NCBI GenBank assembly: GCA_934457095.1
Contig: CAKSHJ010000001.1
Span: 124,001-188,000 of the forward strand
Source of the DNA: an uncultured Eubacteriales bacterium
Lineage (GTDB): Bacteria > Bacillota > Clostridia > Oscillospirales > Acutalibacteraceae
DNA: 64,000 bases
Direction: 5' to 3'
Shown: positions 36,221-44,561 of the stretch, one piece after another
Layout of the letters: each line of letters starts with the position of its first letter
Position numbering within the stretch: position 1 is the first letter of the stretch
Notes under the pieces: model-generated
What the model saw: only the letters and a program-made list of their open reading frames with translations
Told to the model about the DNA's origin: nothing
The model's database searches: none
Made by a program: the position numbers and the translations under genes

Positions 36221-37297
36221 ATGAGAAGAATCGGTATTCTGACCAGCGGCGGCGATTGCCAGGGGCTGAATGCTGCCATTCGCGGCGTTGGGAAGGCTTG
36301 CTGTGAACGCTTTGGCGATAAGGTTGAAATTTTTGGGATTTTGGACGGCTATAAGGGCCTGATTGACGGCAATTTTATGCCCATGAAACAGATGGATTTT
36401 TCCGGGATTCTTACCTTGGGCGGTACTATTTTGGGTACCTCTCGGCAGCCGTTTAAGCATATGCGCCTGCCCGATGAAAACGGAATTGATAACATTGCGA
36501 AAATGATGGAAACTTACCGCAAAATGAAGCTGGATTGTCTTGTGATTTTGGGCGGCAACGGTACGCATAAAACCGCGCATTTATTGAGTTTGGAGGGGCT
36601 GAATGTCATTACTTTGCCTAAGACCATTGACAACGACCTTTGGGGCACTGAGATGACTTTCGGTTTTCACAGCGCTGTTCAGATTGCTACCAATGTGATC
36701 GATTGTATTCATACTACCGCCACTTCTCATGGCCGCGTGTTTATTGTGGAGGTGATGGGGCATAAGGTCGGTTGGCTTACCCTATTTGCCGGGATTGCCG
36801 GCGGCGCCGACGTTATTTTGCTGCCCGAAATTCCTTATGATATTGATATTGTTGCTGAAAGTCTCTATTTGCGTTCCGGGCAGGGTAAGCGCTTTTGTAT
36901 TTTGGCGGTGGCTGAGGGCGCGCTCTCTCAAAAAGAGGCGCTGATGAGTAAAAAAGAGCTTAAGGCCAGCCGCGCAAATATGAATTTTCCTTCGGTTTCT
37001 TATCGCGTTGCGCAGGAAATTGCGGAGCGTACCGGGAGAGAGGTGCGCGTGACCGTACCCGGGCATTTTCAGCGCGGCGGGCCGCCCTGCCCTTATGACC
37101 GTTTGCTTGCTACTCGCTTTGGTACCGCCGCTGTGGATTTGATTGAACACGGCGATTTTGGGAATATGGTGGCTTTGCGCAACAATAATATTGTTGCCGT
37201 GCCCCTTGCTAAGGTTGCCGGGAAATTGAAATATGTGCCCAAGGACAGCGATGTGATTCAGTCGGCTCGCGATATTGGCATTTGCTTTGGCGACTAA
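36221..37297 (+). CDS. pfkA: 6-phosphofructokinase
   Basis: Glycolytic PFK of 358 residues. ILTSGGDCQGLNAAIRG opens the fold; phosphoryl-donor motif GGNGTHKTA at 111-119 and PKTIDNDLWGT at 133-143. Gly in GGNG is typical of ATP users, while Lys before TIDND is shared with PPi-using and mixed group enzymes, so the donor is probably but not certainly ATP. The Asp usual in GGDG is Asn here. It is the last gene of the group containing ppx and ppk1, with a terminator after it. Confidence 0.93.
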   Translation: MRRIGILTSGGDCQGLNAAIRGVGKACCERFGDKVEIFGILDGYKGLIDGNFMPMKQMDFSGILTLGGTILGTSRQPFKHMRLPDENGIDNIAKMMETYRKMKLDCLVILGGNGTHKTAHLLSLEGLNVITLPKTIDNDLWGTEMTFGFHSAVQIATNVIDCIHTTATSHGRVFIVEVMGHKVGWLTLFAGIAGGADVILLPEIPYDIDIVAESLYLRSGQGKRFCILAVAEGALSQKEALMSKKELKASRANMNFPSVSYRVAQEIAERTGREVRVTVPGHFQRGGPPCPYDRLLATRFGTAAVDLIEHGDFGNMVALRNNNIVAVPLAKVAGKLKYVPKDSDVIQSARDIGICFGD

Positions 37298-37307
37298 AAC
37301 ACAAAAT

Positions 37308-37337
37308 GCCGGATCAGTTTGTCCGGCGTTTTTTTGT
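37308..37337 (+). terminator. Terminator after pfkA
   Basis: GCCGGA/TCCGGC stem (extended by flanking pairs, 8-base loop) followed by seven T residues, just before the convergent comEA stop. Confidence 0.92.
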
Positions 37338-37343
37338 GCCCTT

Positions 37344-37724
37344 TTATTCGGATACTGTGAGGCGGTCTTTGATGGCCTCAAACTTCTTCTCCCCGATGCC
37401 GGATACCTGCTGAATTTGTGAGATGTCTGTAAAATCGCCGTTTTCTTCACGGTAACGCACAATTCTTTCCGCAAGCGCTGTGCCGATTCCGCTTAGCTCT
37501 TCCGCCATTTGCTCTGCGCTGGCTGTGTTGATGTTCACCTTTGCGCTTGGGGTGAAATATTCCGTTTTTCCTGTATTTTCCGCTATGTTTTCCTCTTGGG
37601 CGTCGGTTTCTATGATAATTGCCTGCGGCTCTTTGACGAAAAAAATATTGTACCCTATCAGTACCGCGCACAGTATCAGCGCAATCGCGATTAAATACCA
37701 GATGTGGCGTTTTTCATTTTCCAT
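37344..37724 (-). CDS. comEA: ComEA-like helix-hairpin-helix protein
   Basis: This 126-residue protein has a membrane helix at about 8-29 (IWYLIAIALILCAVLIGYN), a short linker and a C-terminal double helix-hairpin-helix: VNINTASAEQMAEELSGIG and ISQIQQVSGIGEKKFEAIK. ComEA binds incoming DNA outside the membrane during transformation. Lone ComEA-like proteins also occur without a competence system; no comEB/EC is here. The ATG at 37724 was chosen because the upstream 49 codons are not conserved and overlap rluD. Confidence 0.85.
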   Translation of the reverse strand: MENEKRHIWYLIAIALILCAVLIGYNIFFVKEPQAIIIETDAQEENIAENTGKTEYFTPSAKVNINTASAEQMAEELSGIGTALAERIVRYREENGDFTDISQIQQVSGIGEKKFEAIKDRLTVSE

Positions 37725-37753
37725 GTTCGGTTCACTTCTTTGCTGTGAGAATT

Positions 37754-38692
37754 TTATTGCTCCCGGAGCGTGCTTAAAAATTGCGTGAAGTATTCCGGTA
37801 GTTCGCTGGTGATTTCCAGTCGCTCGCCCGTAATTGGGTGCGTAAATCCAATCTCGCGCGCGTGGAGGCATTGCCCGCCCAGCGCGGTAATCACTTTTTT
37901 GACTCCATAAATCGGGTCTCCGGCTACCGGGTGGCCGATGTGCGCCATGTGAACCCGGATTTGATGCGTGCGACCGGTCTCCAGTTGCAGCTGCACATGC
38001 GTAAAGCCGTTGTAATGCTTCAATACCCGGTAATGCGTTACCGCGGGGCGACCATTTTTTTCTGTTACCGCCATTTTTTTGCGCTCTTTTGGGTGACGCC
38101 CTATCGGCGCGTTTATCGTGCCTTGCTCCTCTTTGATCGTGCCGTATACCACGGCCTCGTAGCGCCGCGTGAAGCTATGCTCCTTGATTTGCTGCGCCAA
38201 GCCCCGGTGCGCTGCGTCATTTTTTGCAACAATCAGCAGGCCGCTTGTGTCCTTGTCTATGCGGTGTACGATGCCCGGTCGTATCACTCCGTTGATGCCC
38301 GATAGTGAAGCTCCGCAATGGTATAACAGCGCGTTTACCAGCGTGTTTTCCGGATTGCCCGCCGCCGGGTGTACCACCATGTTTTTGGGCTTGTTCACTA
38401 CCAATAAATCGTCGTCCTCATACGCTACCGTGAGGGGGATGTTTTGTGCCGTTACCTCCAGTCGCTTTGCCTGCGGTAAAATAATTTCAAGCGTATCTCC
38501 TCTGTTTCCTTTGGCGTTTTTGCTCAAAATTTTACCGTTTTTTGTTACGTGACCTTGCTCTATCAGTTTTTGTATGCCCGAACGGGTCAGTTCCGGTAAT
38601 TTGCTTTGCAGCAGTTTGTCTATTCTCTGCCCTGCTTCCTCTTGCTGCAGGATAAACCGATAAAAATTTGGCGATTTTGCTGCATTATTCAT
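37754..38692 (-). CDS. rluD: RluD-family 23S rRNA pseudouridine synthase
   Basis: The 312-residue protein has an N-terminal S4 domain (about 13-75, RIDKLLQSKLPELTRSGIQKL) and the RluA/RluD catalytic domain with GIVHRIDKDTSGLLIVAKN, whose Asp is the nucleophile, and GRTHQIRVHMAHIGHPVAGD. Such enzymes modify 23S rRNA helix 69 or similar sites. It overlaps lspA by 8 bp and matches B. subtilis ylyB after lspA. Confidence 0.94.
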   Translation of the reverse strand: MNNAAKSPNFYRFILQQEEAGQRIDKLLQSKLPELTRSGIQKLIEQGHVTKNGKILSKNAKGNRGDTLEIILPQAKRLEVTAQNIPLTVAYEDDDLLVVNKPKNMVVHPAAGNPENTLVNALLYHCGASLSGINGVIRPGIVHRIDKDTSGLLIVAKNDAAHRGLAQQIKEHSFTRRYEAVVYGTIKEEQGTINAPIGRHPKERKKMAVTEKNGRPAVTHYRVLKHYNGFTHVQLQLETGRTHQIRVHMAHIGHPVAGDPIYGVKKVITALGGQCLHAREIGFTHPITGERLEITSELPEYFTQFLSTLREQ

Positions 38693-39194
38693 GTTTTTTG
38701 CTTTCTTTCTTGTGCTGATTGCGCGGTTTTTGTTTGCGTAGCGTGTCTGTCGAGAATATTACATAAATAAACAGCAGAACCACTCCTATGGAAACGCAGC
38801 AATCCGCAAAATTGAAAATAGGCGGGAAAAATTGTATGTGAATATAGTCAATTACGTAGCCGTTGTTGAATATTCGGTCAATCAAATTGCCCATTCCTCC
38901 CGCGATAATCAGCGCGCACGCCAGTCGGGACAGCGTTGTGTGCCGCTTATATACAAACAATCCCGCAATCAGCAAAACGCATACCAACGCCGTGATAATT
39001 ACGAATATCCACGTTTGACTCGACAGGATTCCAAAGGCCGCGCCGTCGTTGCCGTGATAGGTGAAGTCCAAGAATCCCGGCACGATTTCTAATGTGCCAA
39101 GGGGCTTTATATAGGTGGTTGCCAGAAATTTGATGACCTGGTCTATGACGATGAGTACTCCTGCGCCGATGAGTGCAAATATGCCTAACAGCAA
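38685..39194 (-). CDS. lspA: Lipoprotein signal peptidase
   Basis: Signal peptidase II, an inner-membrane aspartyl protease of 169 residues with four membrane helices. Catalytic aspartates are in GGMGNLIDRIFN and IFNFADCC (FNxAD motif, with Cys in place of the common Ser). A Lys-rich tail follows. The start is TTG at 39194 after GGAGGTG. It lies between ileS and rluD as in B. subtilis and many Firmicutes. Confidence 0.95.
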   Translation of the reverse strand: MLLGIFALIGAGVLIVIDQVIKFLATTYIKPLGTLEIVPGFLDFTYHGNDGAAFGILSSQTWIFVIITALVCVLLIAGLFVYKRHTTLSRLACALIIAGGMGNLIDRIFNNGYVIDYIHIQFFPPIFNFADCCVSIGVVLLFIYVIFSTDTLRKQKPRNQHKKESKKHE

Positions 39195-39215
39195 GCCAAC
39201 ACCTCCGTTACGATT

Positions 39216-39250
39216 ACAAAAAAGGGCGAACCCTCTTGCTCACCCTTTTC
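39216..39250 (-). terminator. Terminator after ileS
   Basis: Minus-strand stem AAAAGGGTGA/TTCGCCCTTTT with a T-G pair, followed by TTGTAATC. It separates ileS from lspA. Confidence 0.7.
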
Positions 39251-42052
39251 TCAGATGGATTCCAGTACCGCCGCGCAATGGGCGCACAGTTCCGGGTGGG
39301 CGTTGCTGCTGCCCACCGTGTTGCTGTATGTCCAGCAGCGCGCGCATTTTTCCCCTTCCGCCGGCATGACCGTAACCGATAGCCCCGGTATTTCTGTGCT
39401 TTCTAATGCTCCGCTGCCGCCGTTTATCAGCTCTAATTGTGACACAATGCACACAATGGGCAGCTCATTTTCTACAGATTTTACAAAATCATACAACTCT
39501 CCGCTGCAAAATAGCTGTACTTTTGCATCTAATGAGGCGCGAATCTTTTTTTCCTCGCGCGCAAGCTCAAGCGCTTTTTTGACCGCATCTCGAATGCTGT
39601 GAATGCGGTTCCAGGTTTGAATGAAATGTTCGCTTACCTGAATGCCCGTGCTTTGCGGCATTTCATTCAACACCACATGCGCAGCGTCTGCATTGCTGTC
39701 GTGCGGCATTGCCTGCCATATTTCCTCTGAGGTATACGCCAGAATCGGCGAAATTAAACGCGTCATGCCGTCTAAAATGAGGTACATTGCCGTTTGCGCC
39801 GCCCGGCGTTCCGCACTCTCCGGTTTTTCTACATACAGACGGTCTTTTATTACATCTAAATAAAAATTAGACAAATCTACTACGCAAAAATTGTGAATTG
39901 TGTGGTATACTTGATGAAATTCAAAGGCTTCATAGCCCGCCTTGACCTTTTCATTTACCACGTCAAAACGGTGCAACGCCCAAAGGTCTATCGGTAACAA
40001 CGCCTCTGTATCTACCCGGTCTTTGTTTGGGTTAAAGTCCGCCAAATTGCCCAGAATAAACCGCGCCGTATTCCGAATTTTACGGTAGGCGTCTGACAAT
40101 TGCTTTAAAATTTCCGGCGAAATGCGAATGTCTGCGTGGTAATCCGACGAGGCTACCCATAACCGTAAAATATCCGCGCCGTATTGCTCGATAATTTTGG
40201 TGGGCGCAATGCCGTTTGCCAAGGATTTTGACATTTTTTTACCTTGGCCGTCTACTACCCAGCCGTGTGTGACCACGCTCTTATACGGCGCTGCGCCCCT
40301 CCAGGCGACCGCCGTGAGCAAGGAGGACTGGAACCAGCCACGATACTGGTCTGCTCCCTCTAAATATAGGTCCGCAGGCCAATGTAAATTCGGTCTTTTG
40401 GCCAATACTGCCGCGTGCGTCACCCCGGAATCAAACCAAACGTCCATGATATCCTTTTCTTTTTCAAATTCTGTGCCGCCGCATTTGGGGCAGGTAATTC
40501 CCACAGGTAAAATTTCCTGCGCAGGCTTGATATACCATTGGTCCGAACCCTCGGTTCTGAACAGCTCGGCTACCGCTGCCATGGCTTTTTCCGATATTAA
40601 CGGCTCATTGCACGCTTTGCAATAGAAAATCGGGATGGGTACGCCCCATCTGCGTTGCCGCGAAATGCACCAGTCGTTTCTGTCCTGCACCATTGAGGTG
40701 ATGCGCTCTTGTCCCCAGCCCGGAATCCATTTTACCGCTTGAATCGCCTGTACTGCTTTATCTTTGATGTCCTCTACGGAGCAGAACCATTGCTCGGTGG
40801 CGCGGAATAGCACCGGATTTTTGCAGCGCCAGCAATGCGGATATTGGTGCACAATGCGTTTGGCCGCAAACATTGCGCCGATTTCCTCCAGATGTTTGCC
40901 TATCGCGCGGCTGGCTGCGTCCGTGGTAAGGCCTGCAAACGCTTCTCCTGCCTCCGCGGTCATTTTTCCGTGGCTGTCTACAGGCACAACAATCGGCAAT
41001 TCCGGGTAACGCTTGCATACATGATAGTCGTCCACGCCGTGCCCCGGCGCGGTATGCACGCAGCCAGTACCGCTCTCCAGCGTAACGTGGTCGCCCACAA
41101 TTACCAGGGATTCCCGGTCTAAAAACGGGTGCTTGGCTTTCATATGCTCAAATTCCGCGCCCTTTAACGTGCCGATGATTTCGTAATCCGTTTTGCCCGC
41201 GGCCTCCATTGCTTTTTCGCATAAGGCCAATGCCAGAATATAATATGCGCCGTCGCATTTTACTACCGCATAATCATATTCCGGGCCCAGACAAATAGCA
41301 AGGTTTGCCGGTAACGTCCATGTGGTTGTTGTCCAAATTACAAAATACGTATTGTTAAGCTGCGCGCCTAATTTTGTCAATAATCCTTTGTCGTCGGCTA
41401 CCCCAAATTTTACATAAACCGAATAACAAGGGTCCTCGGCATATTCAATCTCCGCCTCGGCCAGCGCAGTTTGACAGTCCGGACACCAATGCACCGGCTT
41501 TAAGCCCTTGTAAATGTAGCCGCTGGTTGCCATTTTTGAGAAAATTTCTATTTGCGTGGCTTCAAAATCCCGGGTCAGGGTTATATACGGGTTATCCCAG
41601 TCTCCTAAGCCGCCCATACGCTTAAATTGCTCCCTTTGGTCGTTTAGATACCCCAAAGTGAATTTTCGGCACATTTCCCGCAACGCAACTTCTGAAATGG
41701 CTCCGTTGTTTTCCACTCCGGCCTGTTTGCGCGCTTTTAATTCGGTCGGCAAGCCGTGGGTGTCCCAGCCCGGCACATACGGCGCCTGAAAACCCGACAT
41801 ATTTTTATAGCGCACAATGAAGTCCTTGAGCGTTTTGTTCAATGCTGTGCCCAAGTGAATATCGCCGTTTGCATATGGGGGGCCGTCATGCAAAACAAAA
41901 CGAGGTTTTCCCTCGTTTTTCTGCATCAGCTTATCATAAATACGGTCCTCTTCCCATGCCTTTAGCATAACAGGCTCTTTTTTTGGCAGGCCTGCCTGCA
42001 TAGAAAAATCGGTTTGCGGTAAATTCAGCGTATTTTTATAATCTTGTGCCAT
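39251..42052 (-). CDS. ileS: Isoleucyl-tRNA synthetase
   Basis: Class I synthetase of 933 residues (bacterial type 1). HIGH-type motif in YANGDIHLGTALNK, editing domain in the middle, KMSKS in GKKMSKSLANGIAPTK and a C-terminal zinc ribbon CARCWTYSN...CAHC. Start follows AAGGAG. It lies after divIVA, the common Firmicute order. No T-box leader fits in the 41-bp gap upstream. Confidence 0.97.
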   Translation of the reverse strand: MAQDYKNTLNLPQTDFSMQAGLPKKEPVMLKAWEEDRIYDKLMQKNEGKPRFVLHDGPPYANGDIHLGTALNKTLKDFIVRYKNMSGFQAPYVPGWDTHGLPTELKARKQAGVENNGAISEVALREMCRKFTLGYLNDQREQFKRMGGLGDWDNPYITLTRDFEATQIEIFSKMATSGYIYKGLKPVHWCPDCQTALAEAEIEYAEDPCYSVYVKFGVADDKGLLTKLGAQLNNTYFVIWTTTTWTLPANLAICLGPEYDYAVVKCDGAYYILALALCEKAMEAAGKTDYEIIGTLKGAEFEHMKAKHPFLDRESLVIVGDHVTLESGTGCVHTAPGHGVDDYHVCKRYPELPIVVPVDSHGKMTAEAGEAFAGLTTDAASRAIGKHLEEIGAMFAAKRIVHQYPHCWRCKNPVLFRATEQWFCSVEDIKDKAVQAIQAVKWIPGWGQERITSMVQDRNDWCISRQRRWGVPIPIFYCKACNEPLISEKAMAAVAELFRTEGSDQWYIKPAQEILPVGITCPKCGGTEFEKEKDIMDVWFDSGVTHAAVLAKRPNLHWPADLYLEGADQYRGWFQSSLLTAVAWRGAAPYKSVVTHGWVVDGQGKKMSKSLANGIAPTKIIEQYGADILRLWVASSDYHADIRISPEILKQLSDAYRKIRNTARFILGNLADFNPNKDRVDTEALLPIDLWALHRFDVVNEKVKAGYEAFEFHQVYHTIHNFCVVDLSNFYLDVIKDRLYVEKPESAERRAAQTAMYLILDGMTRLISPILAYTSEEIWQAMPHDSNADAAHVVLNEMPQSTGIQVSEHFIQTWNRIHSIRDAVKKALELAREEKKIRASLDAKVQLFCSGELYDFVKSVENELPIVCIVSQLELINGGSGALESTEIPGLSVTVMPAEGEKCARCWTYSNTVGSSNAHPELCAHCAAVLESI

Positions 42053-42093
42053 AGTTCCTATTCTCTCCTTAATGGGTCTTGCTTAGTCCGCGC

Positions 42094-42993
42094 TTAGTCC
42101 GAAAGTTTTTCTCCGTGTTTACCCAAACCCTCCGCCATGCGGTAATCCTCGCTGAAATTCATTACATCATACCGTAAGTCTCTGCCGGTTGGGTGTTCTT
42201 CCTGCTCTTTTTCAAAGCTGCTGGCTCGCAATTGAAAGCTTTTTGTCGGCGTGTTGTCCTCTTCTTCAATTTCAATCGAAGAAACAAATTCCGGCGCTGC
42301 CTCCTCATTCACATGGCGGCTTCCTGTCACTTCGTTTAAATCAATTTTTTGTGTTTTTCCCAGCATTTGTTCCTGCAAGGACGGCGTATGCATTTCCTGT
42401 TTTGCCGCCTCCTGTCTCAATCCTTCCCATTTCGACGTTTGACGGGCAGGTTCCTCCGGTTGGGATATGCCTAACACCGGCTCTTCCTCTTTTTGCGTTT
42501 TTTTGCGGCTGGGTATGTTGTTGATCAGCGTTAAATGCTCTTTGTATTTATCCAGCAGCGTTTTTCTGAAATCCGAAACTACTTGACGCATTTTTTCAAG
42601 CTCTTCTTTTTTTCCTTCCACTTCATTTTCGGCAAGCGCAAGCTTTTCGTCTGCTTTCATGGCTGCGTCTTTGAGAATGATTTCCGCTTTGTGACGGGCT
42701 TCTCTCAGCGCTGCTTCGCTCAATTTTTGTGCGCTGATGAGGGCGTTTTTTATTTCGTCCTCCTCGTTGCGGTATTCCTCTACCTTTTTAGCTAGTACGT
42801 CTATTTTTTGGGCTAATTTTTTGTTTTCTTCTGCTAAACTTTCGTTGGCTTCCTTTTGCTCAACATTCTTTTTCAGCAATAATTCATACGATTCTTTTAC
42901 TGCATCTATAAAATCATCCACGTCTTCGGTTTTATAGCCTCCGAAATTCGATTTATTGAAGCTGGCGTTGATAATATCGTTTACTGTTAGCAT
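42094..42993 (-). CDS. divIVA: DivIVA-domain cell-division/polarity protein
   Basis: Membrane-curvature-sensing coiled-coil protein, 299 residues. The lipid-binding N-terminus INASFNKSNFGGYKTEDVD and a long coiled coil (about 30-160, heavy in Glu and Lys) are clear. The C-terminal 130 residues are acidic and probably disordered. It guides septum placement or pole organisation. Gene order sepF-(ylmH)-divIVA-ileS is conserved in Firmicutes. Confidence 0.92.
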   Translation of the reverse strand: MLTVNDIINASFNKSNFGGYKTEDVDDFIDAVKESYELLLKKNVEQKEANESLAEENKKLAQKIDVLAKKVEEYRNEEDEIKNALISAQKLSEAALREARHKAEIILKDAAMKADEKLALAENEVEGKKEELEKMRQVVSDFRKTLLDKYKEHLTLINNIPSRKKTQKEEEPVLGISQPEEPARQTSKWEGLRQEAAKQEMHTPSLQEQMLGKTQKIDLNEVTGSRHVNEEAAPEFVSSIEIEEEDNTPTKSFQLRASSFEKEQEEHPTGRDLRYDVMNFSEDYRMAEGLGKHGEKLSD

Positions 42994-43007
42994 GTTGTAT
43001 TAGCCTC

Positions 43008-43236
43008 CTATATGTATTTGTATTTTCTTCCGAATATGCTGAGTCTACCCTTCTTGGTCATAAAACCGATACCGTTAATCATAAATTTTCCTTTTTCTCT
43101 AACCCGAATTTTGCTGCCATTTTGTACGGTTTTGCGACGGTTGCGGGTAATAAGTCCCGTTCTTTTAGTTGCCGCTCCGGATTTTTCTCGGCTATAACCA
43201 ACAAGCAGCCGTAACACAGTAAAGTTTCAACGATGC
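43008..43236 (-). pseudogene. ylmH: Decayed ylmH (S4-domain RNA-binding protein) remnant
   Basis: Two pieces in different frames match the C-terminal S4 domain of YlmH. Piece one (43236-43195) reads ASLKLYCVTAACW and then hits a stop at 43194-43192. Piece two, shifted in frame, reads GYSREKSGAA, NRRKTVQNGSKIR, VREKGKFMINGIGFMTKKG and ends RKYKYI at 43010. The N-terminal about 170 residues of YlmH are absent. It sits exactly where ylmH belongs, between sepF and divIVA; ylmG is missing too. A short open frame from 43217 could still be made but lacks the domain's first helix. Confidence 0.85.
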
Positions 43237-43289
43237 TACGGCATTAGGAAAACTCAGAAAAGCCTTTGCCCGCAGGCAAAGTACGCTAT

Positions 43290-43772
43290 TTACAGATAAA
43301 CGCCGCTGTTTTCCAGCTCATCCATCAGGCCGTCTCCGGTTAAATCCACGTTGTATGGCGTGATAATGTAGGTTCTGGTGGCTACCTTTTTGACTTTGCC
43401 GCTGTTTGCATAGGCAACGCCGCTTAAAAAGTCTAAAATACGGCGCGAAATATCTCGGTTGGCATCCTCCAGATTCAAAATTACCGTGTGTACCTTGAGC
43501 AATTCATCGGCAATCATGCGGGTGTCCTCGCCGAAATTATTGGGCTTGAACAAAACCACCTGCGCCTGAGACTGCGAATGGATATTCACCACTTTGTTAG
43601 AGCCGGTTTCCTGTGCGCGGGCATGTTTATGCCGAGCCGATTCCTCCTGCTGTGCCGACTCCTGCTCACTGAAAATTTCTTCTGTTTGTTCGTCATACTC
43701 GTAATCGTCGAATTCGTCCTCCGGCGGATTCCACATATCTTTAAATTTTTGAACGAAAGTTGAGCTGCCCAT
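43290..43772 (-). CDS. sepF: Cell division protein SepF
   Basis: SepF anchors FtsZ to the membrane and forms rings at the septum. The 160-residue protein has an acidic, charged linker (about 15-65) and the SepF core (about 68-158; VVLFKPNNFGEDTRMIADEL, VILNLEDANRDISRRILDFL). The usual N-terminal membrane-binding helix is replaced by MGSSTFVQKFKDMW, which may still be amphipathic. Start has AGGAGG upstream. Next to ylmE as usual. Confidence 0.95.
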   Translation of the reverse strand: MGSSTFVQKFKDMWNPPEDEFDDYEYDEQTEEIFSEQESAQQEESARHKHARAQETGSNKVVNIHSQSQAQVVLFKPNNFGEDTRMIADELLKVHTVILNLEDANRDISRRILDFLSGVAYANSGKVKKVATRTYIITPYNVDLTGDGLMDELENSGVYL

Positions 43773-43820
43773 AACCTGTTCCTCCTAAAATTTTATTTCT
43801 ACTGCTGTGTTCTGATTGCG

Positions 43821-44561
43821 TTATGTATAAATTCTTTGTCCAAATAATGCCGAACCTAATCGAACGATGGTTGCACCGCACGCAATAGCTTGTGTATAAT
43901 CCGCCGACATGCCCATGGACAAACTATTTATAGTTATATTATCCAATTTTTTCGCCGCAATGTCAACCGATTTTTTATACATATTTTCAAAATATTGATT
44001 TATTTTTGGAATATTTGCAGTTGCCGGCGGTATTGTCATGAGTCCTTGGACGGAAATTCCGGGAAAATTGGCAATTTTTAACAAAAATTCCTCTGTATCC
44101 TCTAAATATATGCCGCCTTTGCTTTCCTCTCGCCCGATATTGATTTGCACCAACACCTGGGTTACGGTATTTTGCTTTTGCGAAAGACGCGAAATCTCCT
44201 GCGCTAATTTTACGCTGTCTACCGAGTGAATGGCGCTGACCTTGCCGATTAGATATTTTACCTTATTGGTTTGCAGGCGGCCGATAAAATGGCAGTCGCA
44301 ATTTGCAAGGTTCAGCTGCTCATATTTTTCACAAAATTCCTGCACCTTATTTTCCCCGATGCAGGTAATCCCCAGTTCAATGGCTCGGTTAATCACCGGC
44401 GCCGGTACGGTTTTGGTCGCGGCAAGCAAGGTAATCTCCTGTGGGTTTCTGCCGGCTTTTTGCGCCGCCTGCGCAATATTTTCGGTTACAATTTTATAGT
44501 TTTCCTCTAAAGCCGCAATTTGCGCCGAAACAGCCGGGTCAGCGGACCATTTTTCCGTCAT
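43821..44561 (-). CDS. ylmE: PLP homeostasis protein (YggS/YlmE family)
   Basis: TIM-barrel PLP-binding protein without enzymatic activity, 246 residues. PLP lysine is Lys50 in ITLLAATKTVPA; IGENKVQEF and LSMGMSADYTQAIACGAT follow as expected. It balances vitamin B6 and amino-acid pools. Start lies within the end of the upstream adaptor gene (23-bp overlap), so the two are likely coupled. Confidence 0.95.
   Translation of the reverse strand: MTEKWSADPAVSAQIAALEENYKIVTENIAQAAQKAGRNPQEITLLAATKTVPAPVINRAIELGITCIGENKVQEFCEKYEQLNLANCDCHFIGRLQTNKVKYLIGKVSAIHSVDSVKLAQEISRLSQKQNTVTQVLVQINIGREESKGGIYLEDTEEFLLKIANFPGISVQGLMTIPPATANIPKINQYFENMYKKSVDIAAKKLDNITINSLSMGMSADYTQAIACGATIVRLGSALFGQRIYT

Noticed and set aside
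37725..37871. N-terminal extension of ComEA by 49 residues
   Set aside because: The extension overlaps rluD, is not conserved in character, and precedes the membrane helix start of the family; the ATG at 37724 fits better.
42053..42093. T-box leader for ileS
   Set aside because: The 41-bp gap is too short and ileS follows divIVA in an operon. The asnS leader also shows no T-box features.
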